The notes beneath the pieces were generated by a model. That model worked only from the letters and a program-made list of their open reading frames with translations, was not told the origin of the DNA and did no database searches. The position numbers and the translations under genes were made by a program. Of a stretch of 64,000 nt of DNA, positions 47,572-59,117 are shown one piece after another. The stretch spans positions 57,642,580 to 57,706,579 of the forward strand of contig CM069454.1 in NCBI GenBank assembly GCA_035610835.1, in the 5' to 3' direction. How positions within the stretch are numbered: the stretch's first letter is position 1; each line of letters begins with the position of its first letter. The stretch is from Ophiura sarsii. Taxonomy: Eukaryota; Echinodermata; Ophiuroidea; Amphilepidida; Ophiuridae.

Positions 47572-48763
47572 GTGAGTGTCAAATCCTATCGAGTCCATTT
47601 TAAAGATATAAAATCAGTAAACAGCTATGCCTGTGTTTGAGTGTGCACCCACCATCAGGGCAACGAAATCCGCGGGAACAGGGTTCCCATAGAGAAACCA
47701 TGGGTCGCATAAAAAATCACAAGACAAACAAATCGTTTGAAAATAATAGAATAGTAGAATAAAATGGATCTGAAATGTATAGATAGAAACTAGAAAGAAG
47801 CTAATTTCATGCAATTTTGACATGAAAAGGATTTCATACACTTCATATTGTCACGTACGGCCCTAATCATATATAATTCAGGAGATATACCAGCAACATT
47901 TCGGAGCACCAGCCGGAAATTGAACCCGGGACCTTCCGTATAAATATCGAACGCGCCAGCGTATAGACCAAAAAGGACTTCCCCGTCAGGTCTATGACAC
48001 TAACGCGCTTATATCTCGTGACAAGATGTATTTCCCCAAGATTTTTCTCTTACCTCCCTCTTTTGAGGCTGGTGCCGCCAATTGTTAAATCCCGCCAGCT
48101 ATACTCCCAGGAGCTCCACTCCCTGGACCCCAAAAAATAAATCACCTAGCAAAAAGTTCCCAAAGAGAAAATATTTAGTCTCTGCCCTGTCCACCACCTG
48201 GCTGACACGATCTAAAACTATTAGGTGCGATGTTATTAGCCAGAAAACTCTTATTGGCTCTTTTAGATGCACAAACAATGGTGCTTTGCAGTCAAATGGA
48301 CGTTCAATGGTCCATGGTATTTCAAACTCACACATTTTGAAGAAAATTATAATTGAACAAAAAATATTCAAAAAGGATGATGAAAGTGTACAAAAATTGT
48401 CCATGCTTTTCATCTTGTGCTACTTTCTGATAAATATGGTGGCGTAGCTGGGTTTTTTATATTGGATGGCGAGAAATAAAAGTGAACCGACAAAACTTTA
48501 CCGACATATCAAATAAACGTGAACATTAGCGCTTTTACACTTTTAAATGATGTTGCTATGATTGAAATACATTTTGGCTCTAAACGAGCACTAATACTAA
48601 TTGTACTAATTTGACCGTAATAATTTTGAGAGTCCCCTTGTCAAATAAACCGACAGACACAAAATATAATACCAATTAAATTCACCATGACTGCATACTA
48701 TAATGATTTGTTGTACTTTGTAATAATTGTTTTTATATTTTTATTAAAAATCTTTTATCATAG

Positions 48764-49934
48764 CAAAAGAGAAAAGATGAAAAGAAAAAGTAAACATGTG
48801 CTAGAAAAGCAACTATGGCACGGCACAAAGCGAGACAGCTCAGAGGCGATATGTCGGCAAAACTTTGATTTCCGTATCAGCGGCTCCAGAGTGGGGACCC
48901 TCTATGGTCAAGGCAGCTATTTCCATTGCAAGGCAAGCTATTCCAACTCATACACAGCGCTGGAGAACAACGTCCGCAGGATGTTCCTTGTTCGAGTCCT
49001 GGTAGGATCATACATCACAGGTACTTCTGATATGAAGCGCCCTCCGCCAAAAGATCCGTACAAACCACTCGGGGATCTTCACGACTCGTGTGTCGATGAC
49101 GACAGCGATCCATCCATCTTTGTTATATTTGAGACGAGACAGGTCTACCCGGAATATCTTGTAGAATACAACAATTCATCGGGTGGCGTAGCATCTATTG
49201 CACCCCAAGCAGCTACTCCCTCAGTTCCCAAAGCGACTTTCCGCCAAGCCAGTTCACGCTCTGTGAACACGCACACAACTACCCCATCTCACTCTCTGTC
49301 ACGTCCAGGCTCTACTGCCTATTCATCCAATTCACGCTCTGCAAATGCTCTGGCGACGCCTCAATCCAGCTCATTTTCACGTTCAGGCTCAGTGAGGGCA
49401 CCCACCACCATTGTCCAATACGGTTCAAGTTCACGCTCTGCAAGCACTCCCTCAACAGCCCATTCCAACCCTGTATCATCCCACTCACGCCAAGCCAGTT
49501 CTCGCTCTGTGAACACGCACACAACTACCTCATCTCACTCTCTGTCACGTCCAGGCTCTAACGCCTATTCATCCAATTCACGCTCTGCAAATGCTCCCGC
49601 TACTTATCGTCAACTAAGTGCCAGCTCATTTTTGGAACTTGCCCAATCTGGTTCAATTTCAAACCCTTTATCAGTCCACTCGAGCATCCGTGCAACATCC
49701 AACAACTATAGTACTACCAGCTCGTATGCATCTCGGCATCAAAGCACTGCATCCACTCGGCCTACAGGTTACACAACATCAAGTGCGCAATATGATTCGG
49801 ATTCAGATGATGGTTATGTCCCGCCCCATCGCCAATACAATGACATTGACAGATATCACACTGATAACCATTCACCGCCTTCACTATCATCAAGTGACAG
49901 TACAAGCAGTAGCTATAAATGTATCATACAATAA
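48764..49934 (+). CDS. PARP12-like: PARP copy 2, last exon: catalytic core, Ser-rich tail, CaaX end
   Basis: Residues 421-810; acceptor AG at 48762-48763, TAA stop at 49932-49934. The catalytic core has H440 in LWHGT, Y473 in GQGSYF, the FLVRVLVGSYITG strand and VYPEYLVEY ending at 556. Conserved His and Tyr imply an active NAD+-using transferase. A hydrophobic residue at the Glu988-equivalent position points to mono-ADP-ribosylation (family knowledge). The tail (557-810) is about 254 residues, rich in Ser, Thr, Ala and Arg, and contains an 82-codon internal duplication. It ends YKCIIQ, a CaaX signal likely farnesylated because X is Gln. Most nucleotide differences from copy 1 in the catalytic part are silent. 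Confidence 0.93.
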
Positions 49935-49981
49935 TAAACGGCTATTGTTTAATCAGTTTCAAATTAACTATAGCATCAGCA

Positions 49982-49987
49982 AATAAA
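49982..49987 (+). terminator. Candidate polyadenylation signal of PARP copy 2
   Basis: AATAAA about 48 bases after the stop codon. Another AATAAA overlaps the stop (49933-49938). The matching position behind copy 1 reads AATAAG. Confidence 0.35.
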
Positions 49988-50197
49988 TGTGACCTAGCGC
50001 ATCTAAATCAGGCACAATGAAATATAAAAATTGACATATTTCTATCACAATAATTTGTATAAATTAAAGGGACATTTTGGTACCAAAGTCAATGTTATAT
50101 CTTATTCTTAACCAAAGTTACGGATTGTTGAAAATCTAATGAAGATCAACTAATCTTAATTGAATGAAGCAATTTTGTAGTGAGTATGTGGCTATAT

Positions 50198-51376
50198 AAT
50201 GAGGGTCGTTCAGTAACTTCTCACTTATAACATAGCAGGCTGTCATTTATCATGATTATAGCGCCGAGTCATAGATGCACATTTATAGTAAATCATAATT
50301 GATATCTGTATCATTTTCGTTATGATAAAGCCATCCCAGAGAGAGATTTTGGACAACGGAAACAGAAAATGACCTAAAAAAGATTGTATTGTATGGTTAT
50401 AATATTAATCACATTGATTTTTTAGCATTATTGCTACCCTGGGTTTGACGCCAAGGTTGTTGACCCAGCGATCTACATCAGGCTATCTGTATTGTATTAG
50501 ATATATAATAGCATAATTTAAACACTGAAAATGAAAATTATTGAATTATATCTGAATATATTACAGTATTATAAATAAGATTGTAAGCAATATTACCTCT
50601 TGAATGCTCAGTGCAAATAATGTACTATCAACTCGATTGTATTTGCTATGATGCCATTTGGCATACTGGAACACTATTAATCAATCAAATTTTCATTGTT
50701 ACAAGTCAACCCCTCAGGTCAAACCACAGTGATGCCTCGTAATGTTAAATCTTTAACTTAATAGTCACTCATATGAGTTTTCCGTATGTGCAATTCAGAA
50801 TCAGGTAGTCAATGATAAATTATCTCTTTGAAAGACTTGTAATCCTTCCATTTAGTCCTGTATATTGAAGATCTCGTATGTAGTTCTTATGGAAATCATA
50901 TATGACACTTGCCAGGTTCTCTGGGGAGGGGTAAACTTAATAGATGTCCTGATCTGGTACTGGCTAATCAGAGAGCACATTTCCCCTAAGAAATAAGTCA
51001 CATTAATTGTTTTTGTTTATAGTCTTTTAACCCTAACCCAACTGAATCTCACTGCCAGAAACTATCTCCACGCACGTGCTGCGGCATTGCATCGATGACG
51101 TCACCTACCGCAGGCATATGTGGGCTGGAAGTTTTAGCCCGCATATGCGCTGGCAGTTTAGCTCAGTTGGTAGAGGGACAGACTTGGGTGCGGATGGTCC
51201 CGGGATCAAATCTCGGAGGGGGGGGGGGTGATTTTTCGGGTCAAAAAAATAGTACTTTTTCCCCCCTCCCCCCCGATCACGCACAAAAACATAGCTTTAC
51301 TGGTTAGGGTTAAAGAGATACCTGACATTTAGATAGAACGATTAGTATTATTGACCTATAGGACTTGGACGATATT
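50198..51376 (+). mobile_element. Diverged mariner-like element, left part, interrupted
   Basis: The left end (GAGGGTCGTTCAGTAACTTC) and interior (GAGAGAGATTTTGGACAACG, GTTCTCTGGGGAGGGGTAAA) match the complete element at 62202-63256. It is interrupted by the TTAA element at 51031-51309 and lost after about 51376. Confidence 0.7.
51031..51309 (+). mobile_element. TTAA element with telomere-like ends and tRNA-like core, copy 2
   Basis: CCCTAACCCAACTG start and GGTTAGGG end, flanked by TTAA on both sides (51027-51030, 51310-51313). The host mariner copy at 62950-62975 shows the uninterrupted GTCTGTTAAAGAGAT. The interior has the best tRNA-like head: A box TTTAGCTCAGTTGGTAGAGG (51157-51176) and degenerate B box GGTCCCGGGATCAAATC. 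Internal G and C runs form a hairpin-prone stretch. Confidence 0.8.
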
Positions 51377-53692
51377 TTTCCCACAGGATGGGAGAGCTTA
51401 TGTAAACGTATGCCCGTTCTTCATGATATTTTGTTGAAGGCCAGTGAAATTTCACAGAGTTATTGTTTTGCGATCCGGAGGGGGGAGGACACTCTCCCAC
51501 CAAACTGCTATACCCATGCTCATAACAGCACCTCTGAAATTGAATCGTAATGGCAGGGCTCAAACTAATCAAAGGCTTGCCTTCGATGCCCCGCCTATTT
51601 GCCTTGGTGCCCTCAATTTCTGGTAATTTTCATATCATTCAAAAGTCCATAATTGCCTTGGAGAAAGTTGGTGCTCTTTTCAAAATTGCATGCTCTCTCC
51701 ATTTCTTAATTTGAGGCCTGATATGGTGTCAAGTGCGAAAACATGTTGATTCCCTAAATAGCATGATAATAACACACACACAGACCCTGCCTTAAAAGAC
51801 GTCGAAACTAGAATTGTACCATGAATAAGTGTGACCACCGATCAGACTACACAAGTCCATATGCGTAGGTTAAAACAGGTCAAATATCACCTTTTTTTCT
51901 TCTTCTTTCTCTATTTTAACAATAACCAACCCTAAATGTTGATGAGAGTTGTTACTAGCTCTGCTACAGAGGCATTCTTAGTCCCACCCCTTCATCAACC
52001 TCTCCCACCCCCTTCCCTACACCAAGGCATGCCTTGCCTACACCAACTCATGTAATGCACATCATAACATCATGTACAGACTATGTACATGTACAGCCAT
52101 AGCCAGTCACGGGCACCAGTGGCCCAGTGACAGCAGCCCTTTTATGGCAAAAGAATGTATCTTATACAGTTAAGCCCACAATTATTCATACCCCTTGGAA
52201 AATATCAGTTTTTTGCGTTTTTCTCATATCTATACCAGCTGGAGTGTTGGAACTTCCGCTTTACACTAAAGACAATTAGTTTGCAAGTACAAATCAATAT
52301 ATTTGGGCTCAACATTTTTTGCATAACAATAGAATTGAACAAGAATTATGTTTTTATGCCTGTCCAAAATTATTCATACCCCATACCAAGTCTTAAGGAT
52401 TGAGGCCACTTTTTGTGATAATACATATGTTTTTGACATTCCAAACATTCTTTATATTGGGTGATAGATTCGCTTTTCATTCATATACTGTAAAACACTA
52501 TGATTTCGCAGATACTTTATTTTGCAAACTTAAAATTACTACTATTTTAGCTGGCATTTAATTTTGCATATCTGAAAATGTTACTGTTACTTTCAACGCA
52601 AAGTTGTCAGTTTCGCTGGTATTTAATGTTGCAAATCCACAATGTGGATTCGTGAAATTAAAGTTTATAATATTATTTCTAAATATTTGATTTGATTTAT
52701 CATTGTATATATTAAAGATGCATGCTAATTTATGAATTCTAATATATATGTAAACATATTGTAGGAGCCAGTATGTATTTTCTTATTTTTTGTTTATTAA
52801 AAGCCAAGTTGAGCTTAAGTGAAATGCATAATAACTTGTTTGTCTGGGCACAAGGATTACAAAATTTATAGTTTGCCCCATGTTCGATATTTGGTTACAA
52901 AGTTAACAGGTAAAACTTAAAAGGGTCATTGACCTTTAAGCATATTATGGCTTCTAAATTTGAACTTGAACAGATTTCAACAAATGTTCGTATGATCACA
53001 TAGATTCCAGAAATGATCATTACTATTTCATTTATAGTTTAATCAGTTCCAAATTGGCAAAAAGTATGAGGCTAATATTTATCCGCGGGCCCAAATCGAA
53101 TACCTACCTGCCCACCGCTCACTGATTCTTGCTTTTGATGCACAAAGACACACTTTCACCAATAAATAAGCGCAATGACTTAGATTCTTTTTGCACTCCG
53201 GCAAAATCCAAGCCTCACAATTCTCGCCAATTTGGAACTGATTAAACTATAGTACTTATTTTGCCTCATGCAGGGGTCAAAAGGTCAAATGTCAATAGGC
53301 CTCTGTAGAGGCATAACGTGGGCTTAATGGGACACAACCATATAATCTATGGGTATGAACTGTTAAAAATTACCATTGTTGGCATTCTTGTATAGCAGAT
53401 TTTTAAAAAATTTGACCCCACATGCAAAATAAATGTCAAAAACCTTTTGACGTTTCGCCTGATAACTATGTAATAAAACATCAGATATGGTTACATTTTA
53501 TGAATCGTTGTGCTCAGATGAACAAGTTGGTATGATTTTCGGATCAATTCAAGCAATTTTAGATCTTGTATAAGGTACCCATTTCAAATTACGCCTGCAG
53601 TCCTGGTAAGGAAAAATATGGGATAAATCGCATGTTTCAAAAGATTTTGTGTGCAATATAATATTTTTCAGTGAATAGCGCATGTGTTGTAT

Positions 53693-53924
53693 GGATAGGG
53701 TGACAGGTAACATCATACCAAACATTTGCCTGGGAGTTGCCATTGTTGTATGCACGCGCATTCTGTTTTGTTTAAGACCTGTGCTTTTAAAACTCACACC
53801 AAAGCATTATAAAGGGCATATGAAGGCATAGTGGACAGTGCTGTGGTCATGCTGTTCCCTATGTATCGACAGTCCAGTCCCGTCGACCGTTGTTTTTGTT
53901 TATAAACATTACTGTCACCCGGTC
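53693..53924. mobile_element. 232-bp insertion with inverted ends, only in copy B
   Basis: Left GGATAGGGTGACAGGTAA and right TTACTGTCACCCGGTC are imperfect inverted ends. The flanks repeat TAT (53690-53692, 53925-53927). Copy A has the empty site at 6920-6922. Confidence 0.7.
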
Positions 53925-54588
53925 TATATCAACAACCATTTGGAATATTTTATGAAATTAGACTAAGGTTTTTGTTTAAAAATCCAAATTACAACTCACA
54001 GAGTTGAAGGCATTTGGTTTATTTTTGTTCAGGGTTTCCGTACTGGAAGCAAGGGCTTAGGCAGCCAGCCGTGTAGGGAGTGTTTTACACACCCACTTTT
54101 GTAAATTCACAGTTTTTACACACCCAGTTTTTGTCCACATGGCCATACTTTGTACACAAATCCTTTAATTTACACACCCAGTTTTTTGAATTTATACACA
54201 TTTACACACCCACATCTTCAAGTCCTGCCTAAGACCTTGACTGGAAGCCCAGAGATGTACCTTAATTCAATCCCACAATGTTAAGAGTATTTTGTAGTGC
54301 AATGATTATGGGCCAAATGTTTATTCATTGGCTTTGTTGTACGTTACGCTCATTTGCATTGCATTGTGGGACTGAATTTCAGTACAACTCTGTTTCTGGT
54401 GCAGAACCCCAGTGTGTATTGTAATGGGCCAATGATCAAGTTTTACACAAGGCCAAAAACAATATTTGTTGTGTTGCCTTCAAGTATCAACAATTTTGAG
54501 GTCAGTTAGTTTGTTTCTGTGTTTTCTTTTAATTGCTGACAAATATTACTGCCAGACCATTGCTGTTGTGGTTCATGTCAAGACATGG

Positions 54589-55099
54589 ATTGGGCTATTC
54601 CAGATAATAATGACCCCCCTCCCCCTCTATACTGGACATCGGAATTCCAGACATTTTTCCCCACCAATGTTTCAATGGAATTCCATACCTTTTGGCACAT
54701 GTTCTTGGAATTCCAGACTTGTTCATAATTTAGACCCCCCCCCCCCCCCCCCCCCCCATAGAGGACATCGGAATTCCAGACTTTGTTCCCACCAATTCCA
54801 TACTTTTTTGAAAGTTTGATCTGGAATTCCATACTTTTTTTAAAGTTTGATCTGGAATTCCATACCTTTTTTTAAAGTTTGATCTGGAATTCCATACTTT
54901 TTTTAAAGTTTGATCTGGAATTCCATACTTTTTTGAAGTTTGATCTGGAATTCCATACACTTTTTTGAAGTTTTTCCATATACTTTTTATAGAGGGAGTC
55001 ATGGAATTCTGGACTAAAAAAAAAAAAGTTACTCTATAGGGGGGGGGGGTTCATTATTATTATTATTATCATTATTATTATTATCTGGAATAGCCCAAT
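54589..55099. mobile_element. 511-bp inverted-end element with GGAATTCC minisatellite, only in copy B
   Basis: TIRs ATTGGGCTATTCCAGATAAT and complement. The interior has about six units of 30-36 bp (AAGTTTGATCTGGAATTCCA) at 54775-54965, plus two poly-C/poly-G runs and an ATT microsatellite. Minus-strand frames here (repeated KKYGIPDQT-like units) reflect the minisatellite, not a gene. Confidence 0.8.
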
Positions 55100-55460
55100 G
55101 GGGATAGGGGTACTCGCATTCTAAAGTGGTATACATGTACTGTAAAGGCCAAGTTGTTGCTTTCTCGTATGAGAATGTCTGCTATCCAGTACCGTTCAGG
55201 GACAATTTTGAAAGTATTAAAGTATTATTGTGTGCTATGATTTTACGGTGCAATATTTATTCAAGCACTAATTCTCACTTTTGCGAACCAGTATGTCACA
55301 CTCCACAGGGCAAACGCACTTCTACTCAAAAAGCAATAATAGTTTTAATTGCCTATATAATAAATACACTTATTTGGTCAAATATGAATAAAAATGTATT
55401 TAAATGTTGTTTACTTGTGCGTGTTTATAGGGTCGTTCTTAAGTGTGTCTCATAAGGATA

Positions 55461-57045
55461 GCAGTGGCGTGCGCAAAGGGGGCCTAGGCCCCCCCCCCCC
55501 CCCCCCCCCCAGTTTGGCCTATCAGTCGGGGAATGATCAGTCGGGGAAACTTACTGCCAGTCGGGGGCTGGGCCGTCGCTAGAGTGGTTTTTTGTGTAAG
55601 GAGGGGATGTAATCCAACCCGGGTAATCCAAATAGACAAATAGTCGGCAAATTTGTACATGTAGTCAACAAATCTCTTAGTGCCACTTTAATCCCCCATA
55701 GAGAATACACAGAAATCCCCTATAGAGAATACACAGACATTTTGCCAAATTGGGATAGCAAAATTAAGTTTCGACCTAAAACATATATTGAAACCTATTT
55801 TTTCAGCACATTGCATTTCTATAAGGTCTTCATAATGACAACATACTTCTGAAAATATCAGAGTGGTAGAAATATGCCTAATTTGCATAAACTTAACCCT
55901 TTGAACCCGATAGGATCGGAGAACGTCGTATAACTCGATAGGTTGAAAAATCGACCTGAGCGAACAGGTGACACATTGATCATATGACTGAGTGGTTATG
56001 TGACCTGAAAGTCATGTGATGTTCACCCGATGTGAAGCACCCGATGTGAAATACATTGTTTCGCAAGGTTTTCGTTGTGTTTTGATATCATTTAGCTGAA
56101 GAAAACAGTCAAAAATAGCGCGATATTGGATGAATATGCAACCCAATATGGCGCAGATGGTACTCAGGTAGAGATGGATGCATTGTTTTACGGTCATGAT
56201 TGGCAATTTTGGCGATAAAAACGATCGTTTTTATGTTATAAATAGGTTACGTTATACGTGTGGTATAATGGCATACTGCCCTCTATCATAGATAATATAG
56301 GTGTACTATATTTAGCATTTTACCCCCGGAGAAGTCGGGGTGGGTGTACCGAACCCTTATAATAACTCCGGGTTCAAAGGGTTAAAATGGCCGCTTTTAT
56401 TTGAGGATTTTGGCGGCCATTTTTGATTTATGCAAATTAAGATACACATATTAGGGCAGATATGTCTCTGTATGTCCTTTGAGATTTTATACATTCATGA
56501 AATGTATGCTGAAGCTATTTAAATTGCCATAACAACTATCTAAGATAAGAAATAAATCCAAAACAATGAAAATGCTCAAATTAGCGGCCATTATGCAAAT
56601 TAGTCATATTGCTAACACTCTAATATTTTCAGACTTTTAGTATATCATTATACACTATGCAGTGGCGTAGCCAAAGGGGGCCCGCCCCCTCCCCCCAATA
56701 TTTACGTCGTGTCGGTTGAGATTGGCACTGTCGGTTCATTTGACCAAAGGAATCATAGAATTATGATGGTCAAAAGTACACAGATTAATTTTTTCGCGCC
56801 ACACGGGCATATGTCTTCCCAAAATGCAATATTCATTGGTACAAGCTTGTTTAGAGCCAAAATGTAGATCAATCCTGCAAAAAATAGGTGTAAAGTCAAG
56901 AATTTAGGTATCAAAATAGTATTTTGCCACACCAATTTGGCAAACTTTACCATGTATTCCCTAAAGGGGGATTAAGGGAAGTGTCAACCCTTTTTGGTGC
57001 CAAATTTATCAAGCACTGTAACTTTTAAACTATAAATGCGATGTA
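55461..57045. other. Intergenic repeats, no gene
   Basis: Poly-C runs near 55491, a hAT-like element beginning CAGTGGCGTAGCC at 56660, and a TGATTTATGCAAATTAAGAT-type stretch near 56425. A pair AAACTTAACCCTTTGAACCC (55888-55907) and complement GGGTTCAAAGGGTTAA (56370-56385) bounds a roughly 500-bp element, again with TTAA at both ends. Confidence 0.5.
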
Positions 57046-57450
57046 CAGCGTGTCCCAAAAAACTGGGTTCAAAAGTTTGCGAGCTTATAACTAAAAAAGT
57101 AGGAAACATGGATAGTTTATATTTAGGGATATTAAATAAAATATACTTGACCTTAATTGGTTAAACTCTGTAATTAATCCAATATAAACTTTTTAAAATA
57201 CAAAGATTTTAATAGAGCGTGGTCAAAACCCATTTGTCTCACTTTTCAAGGAACACCCCCGATGTGTTGCAATTGCTTATTGTTGTGACTTCATCGAAGT
57301 TTTGCCTTTGCATTCATTCCATTCATTCTTTACAAAGACTTGGGCAGTAAACAAAATTACCTTGGTCATATTGCAATGATACAAGTTCATTATTTACATA
57401 AACATTACAAAAAATCTTTGTTATATAGTCCCGAGTTATTGTTCTTTCAG
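57046..57450 (+). mobile_element. Truncated relative of the CAGCGTGTCCC element
   Basis: Begins CAGCGTGTCCCAAAAAACTG after TA and matches the left arm and part of the interior of 21698-23381 (TTGCATTCATTC, GACTTGGGCAGTAAACAAAA), then stops at the next repeat. Confidence 0.7.
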
Positions 57451-57459
57451 AGAAAAAAC

Positions 57460-57792
57460 CCATGAACTTCCACCTATATAAGGATTAAGAAAAATCAGCC
57501 CTCTTTGTACAACAAAACGTTGATTCAAAAAATGCTGATCTTACAAGATCAGCATTTTACGTCAGGCTGTGTCCCCCTGCAGTATGTGCGATACATAACG
57601 CGAACCCTATTTACAAAGAGGGCGTTTTAAGAAAAATTTCAATAAATAGCGATGGTATTGTTTTAATCTAGTTTTGCTGTGTTTTTGTGAGTAGAAACAA
57701 CAATAATGGTAATTTAATGTAATGTTGATCTTGAATTCTGAAGTAAATTATTTATTTAAAAAAAAATGTCAACATCACTTTGGTGCCCCTTT
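57460..57792 (+). repeat. Hairpin-bearing interspersed repeat
   Basis: Hairpin AAAATGCTGATCTT / AAGATCAGCATTTT at 57529-57558 is perfect apart from the 2-base centre. It ends GCCCCTTTAAGTATCT, as at 27736. Confidence 0.8.
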
Positions 57793-57806
57793 AAGTATCT
57801 TTAGTT

Positions 57807-58646
57807 AGGGACCGTTCATTATTTATGGTGGAGGGCGGGTTGGGACAAATTCGAGACTCATATGTTAAAATTACCTAACCTCCCCTACAACTGAAACTGA
57901 AAATTACATGACCCCCCTGCTAACCAGTAGCTTTTTACACAACCACCCCCCCCCCCCCCCCCTCCCCTCCCCGAAAAAAATCAACTTGTCATATACTTAA
58001 GGGGCTGTCTTTCCCGTTGGAATTTTGTTCATGGATACGTTGGCAAATGTTGTTTGTGCGATCTTTTTATTGTGTGAAATTAGTAATGGCGAGCGTAGCG
58101 AGTTGGAATTTTTTCAATAATTTTATACATTTTGGGTGGTTTTGGGTGTCTTTATAACCCGAACAAGTTAGAACATTCTGAGCAGAAACGTATAATCCAG
58201 TGAAACGTTCTACTTTTGTGAGCATTGGTGCAAAGCAGAGATGAGGTGAAAAGCATGCAATAAATCACATTTTTAAATCATGAAATTGGATTTTGTAATA
58301 TTTATACCCTGTGGCTCTTATGTCTCGACCGTTGATGATTATATAGATGTTTTTCCACCATATCGTCGATTTGCTGTCCAGAAGTCGTCTCATAGTAAAA
58401 GTTTTTGAAGTCGATAGGTTTTAAGAAAATATGCGCGAAGTGCAGGGAAAAAAATGGCATTTACACTCTAAAATAGCCTCTAAAATCACTCCAATCACCA
58501 TCATCTTTATAGTTTAAACAAATTTACACAACCCCCCTGTTCAAGAATAAAAAGTTACATAACCCCCCCCCCCCCTATTTCAACATATGAAAGTTACATG
58601 ACCCCTATAGTTTACCGCCCTCCACCATAAATAATGAACGGTCCCT
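57807..58646. mobile_element. 840-bp TIR element, AGGGACCGTTC ends
   Basis: TIRs AGGGACCGTTCATTATTTAT and complement, about 32 bp, with GGTGGAGGGCGG continuing. Isolated ends of the same type lie near 33920 and 34597. Like the element at 27752-28925 it sits directly beside a hairpin repeat and is followed by TTCGCAAAATCC, so the two loci share ancestry. Confidence 0.8.
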
Positions 58647-58687
58647 TCGCAAAATCCGAAGGAATCCCAGGGAAATATTTTTATAAT

Positions 58688-58740
58688 GGGAATCCCCGAA
58701 TATTCAGTGATCACGCAATCACTCAGAGAATGTGACGTCA
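58688..58740 (+). promoter_or_regulatory. Candidate NF-kB-like and CRE-like sites upstream of PARP copy 3
   Basis: GGGAATCCCC (58688-58697) fits the kB consensus GGGRNWYYCC, and TGACGTCA (58733-58740) is a perfect CRE/ATF site. They lie about 430 and 385 bases before the start codon, just outside the neighbouring transposon. Functional use is unproven. Confidence 0.3.
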
Positions 58741-59117
58741 TCGGGCTGATTGCAATGTATGCGCACAAAAGATCAGAGCTGCACAAAGATAATGAGGCCG
58801 ACGTTGAGGGGACTGACGGAGATATAGTCTAGCGCTTTATCATACCAGACTATCATACATGAATTGTGTGTAAAGTTCATTGGGTTCATTCATTCACGCG
58901 ACAATCCGATACGGCGACACATGATATGCCATACATTCGAGTCACACATCAGCTCACATCACTCACGTCCACACGTCCCCGCAGGAGTCTGCTGTTAGTC
59001 TCAATAGCTATAGGTACCGTAGTGCAATGTATCTTCGATGATGAATCATAGTAAAGCCACCATTTGGGTCTACTGTTTTCGATAGGTTCCACTCATTTTA
59101 ATCCTACAAAATCAACC

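Larger units (their letters stand above)
48430..55460 (+). repeat. Segmental duplication, copy B (partner at 260-8610)
   Basis: Contains the last exon of PARP copy 2 and 5.5 kb of 3' flank collinear with copy A. Copy-B-only insertions are the elements at 51031-51309, 53693-53924 and 54589-55099. A stretch with no counterpart in A (52140-52690, motif CCAAAATTATTCATACCCC) is also present. Confidence 0.8.
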
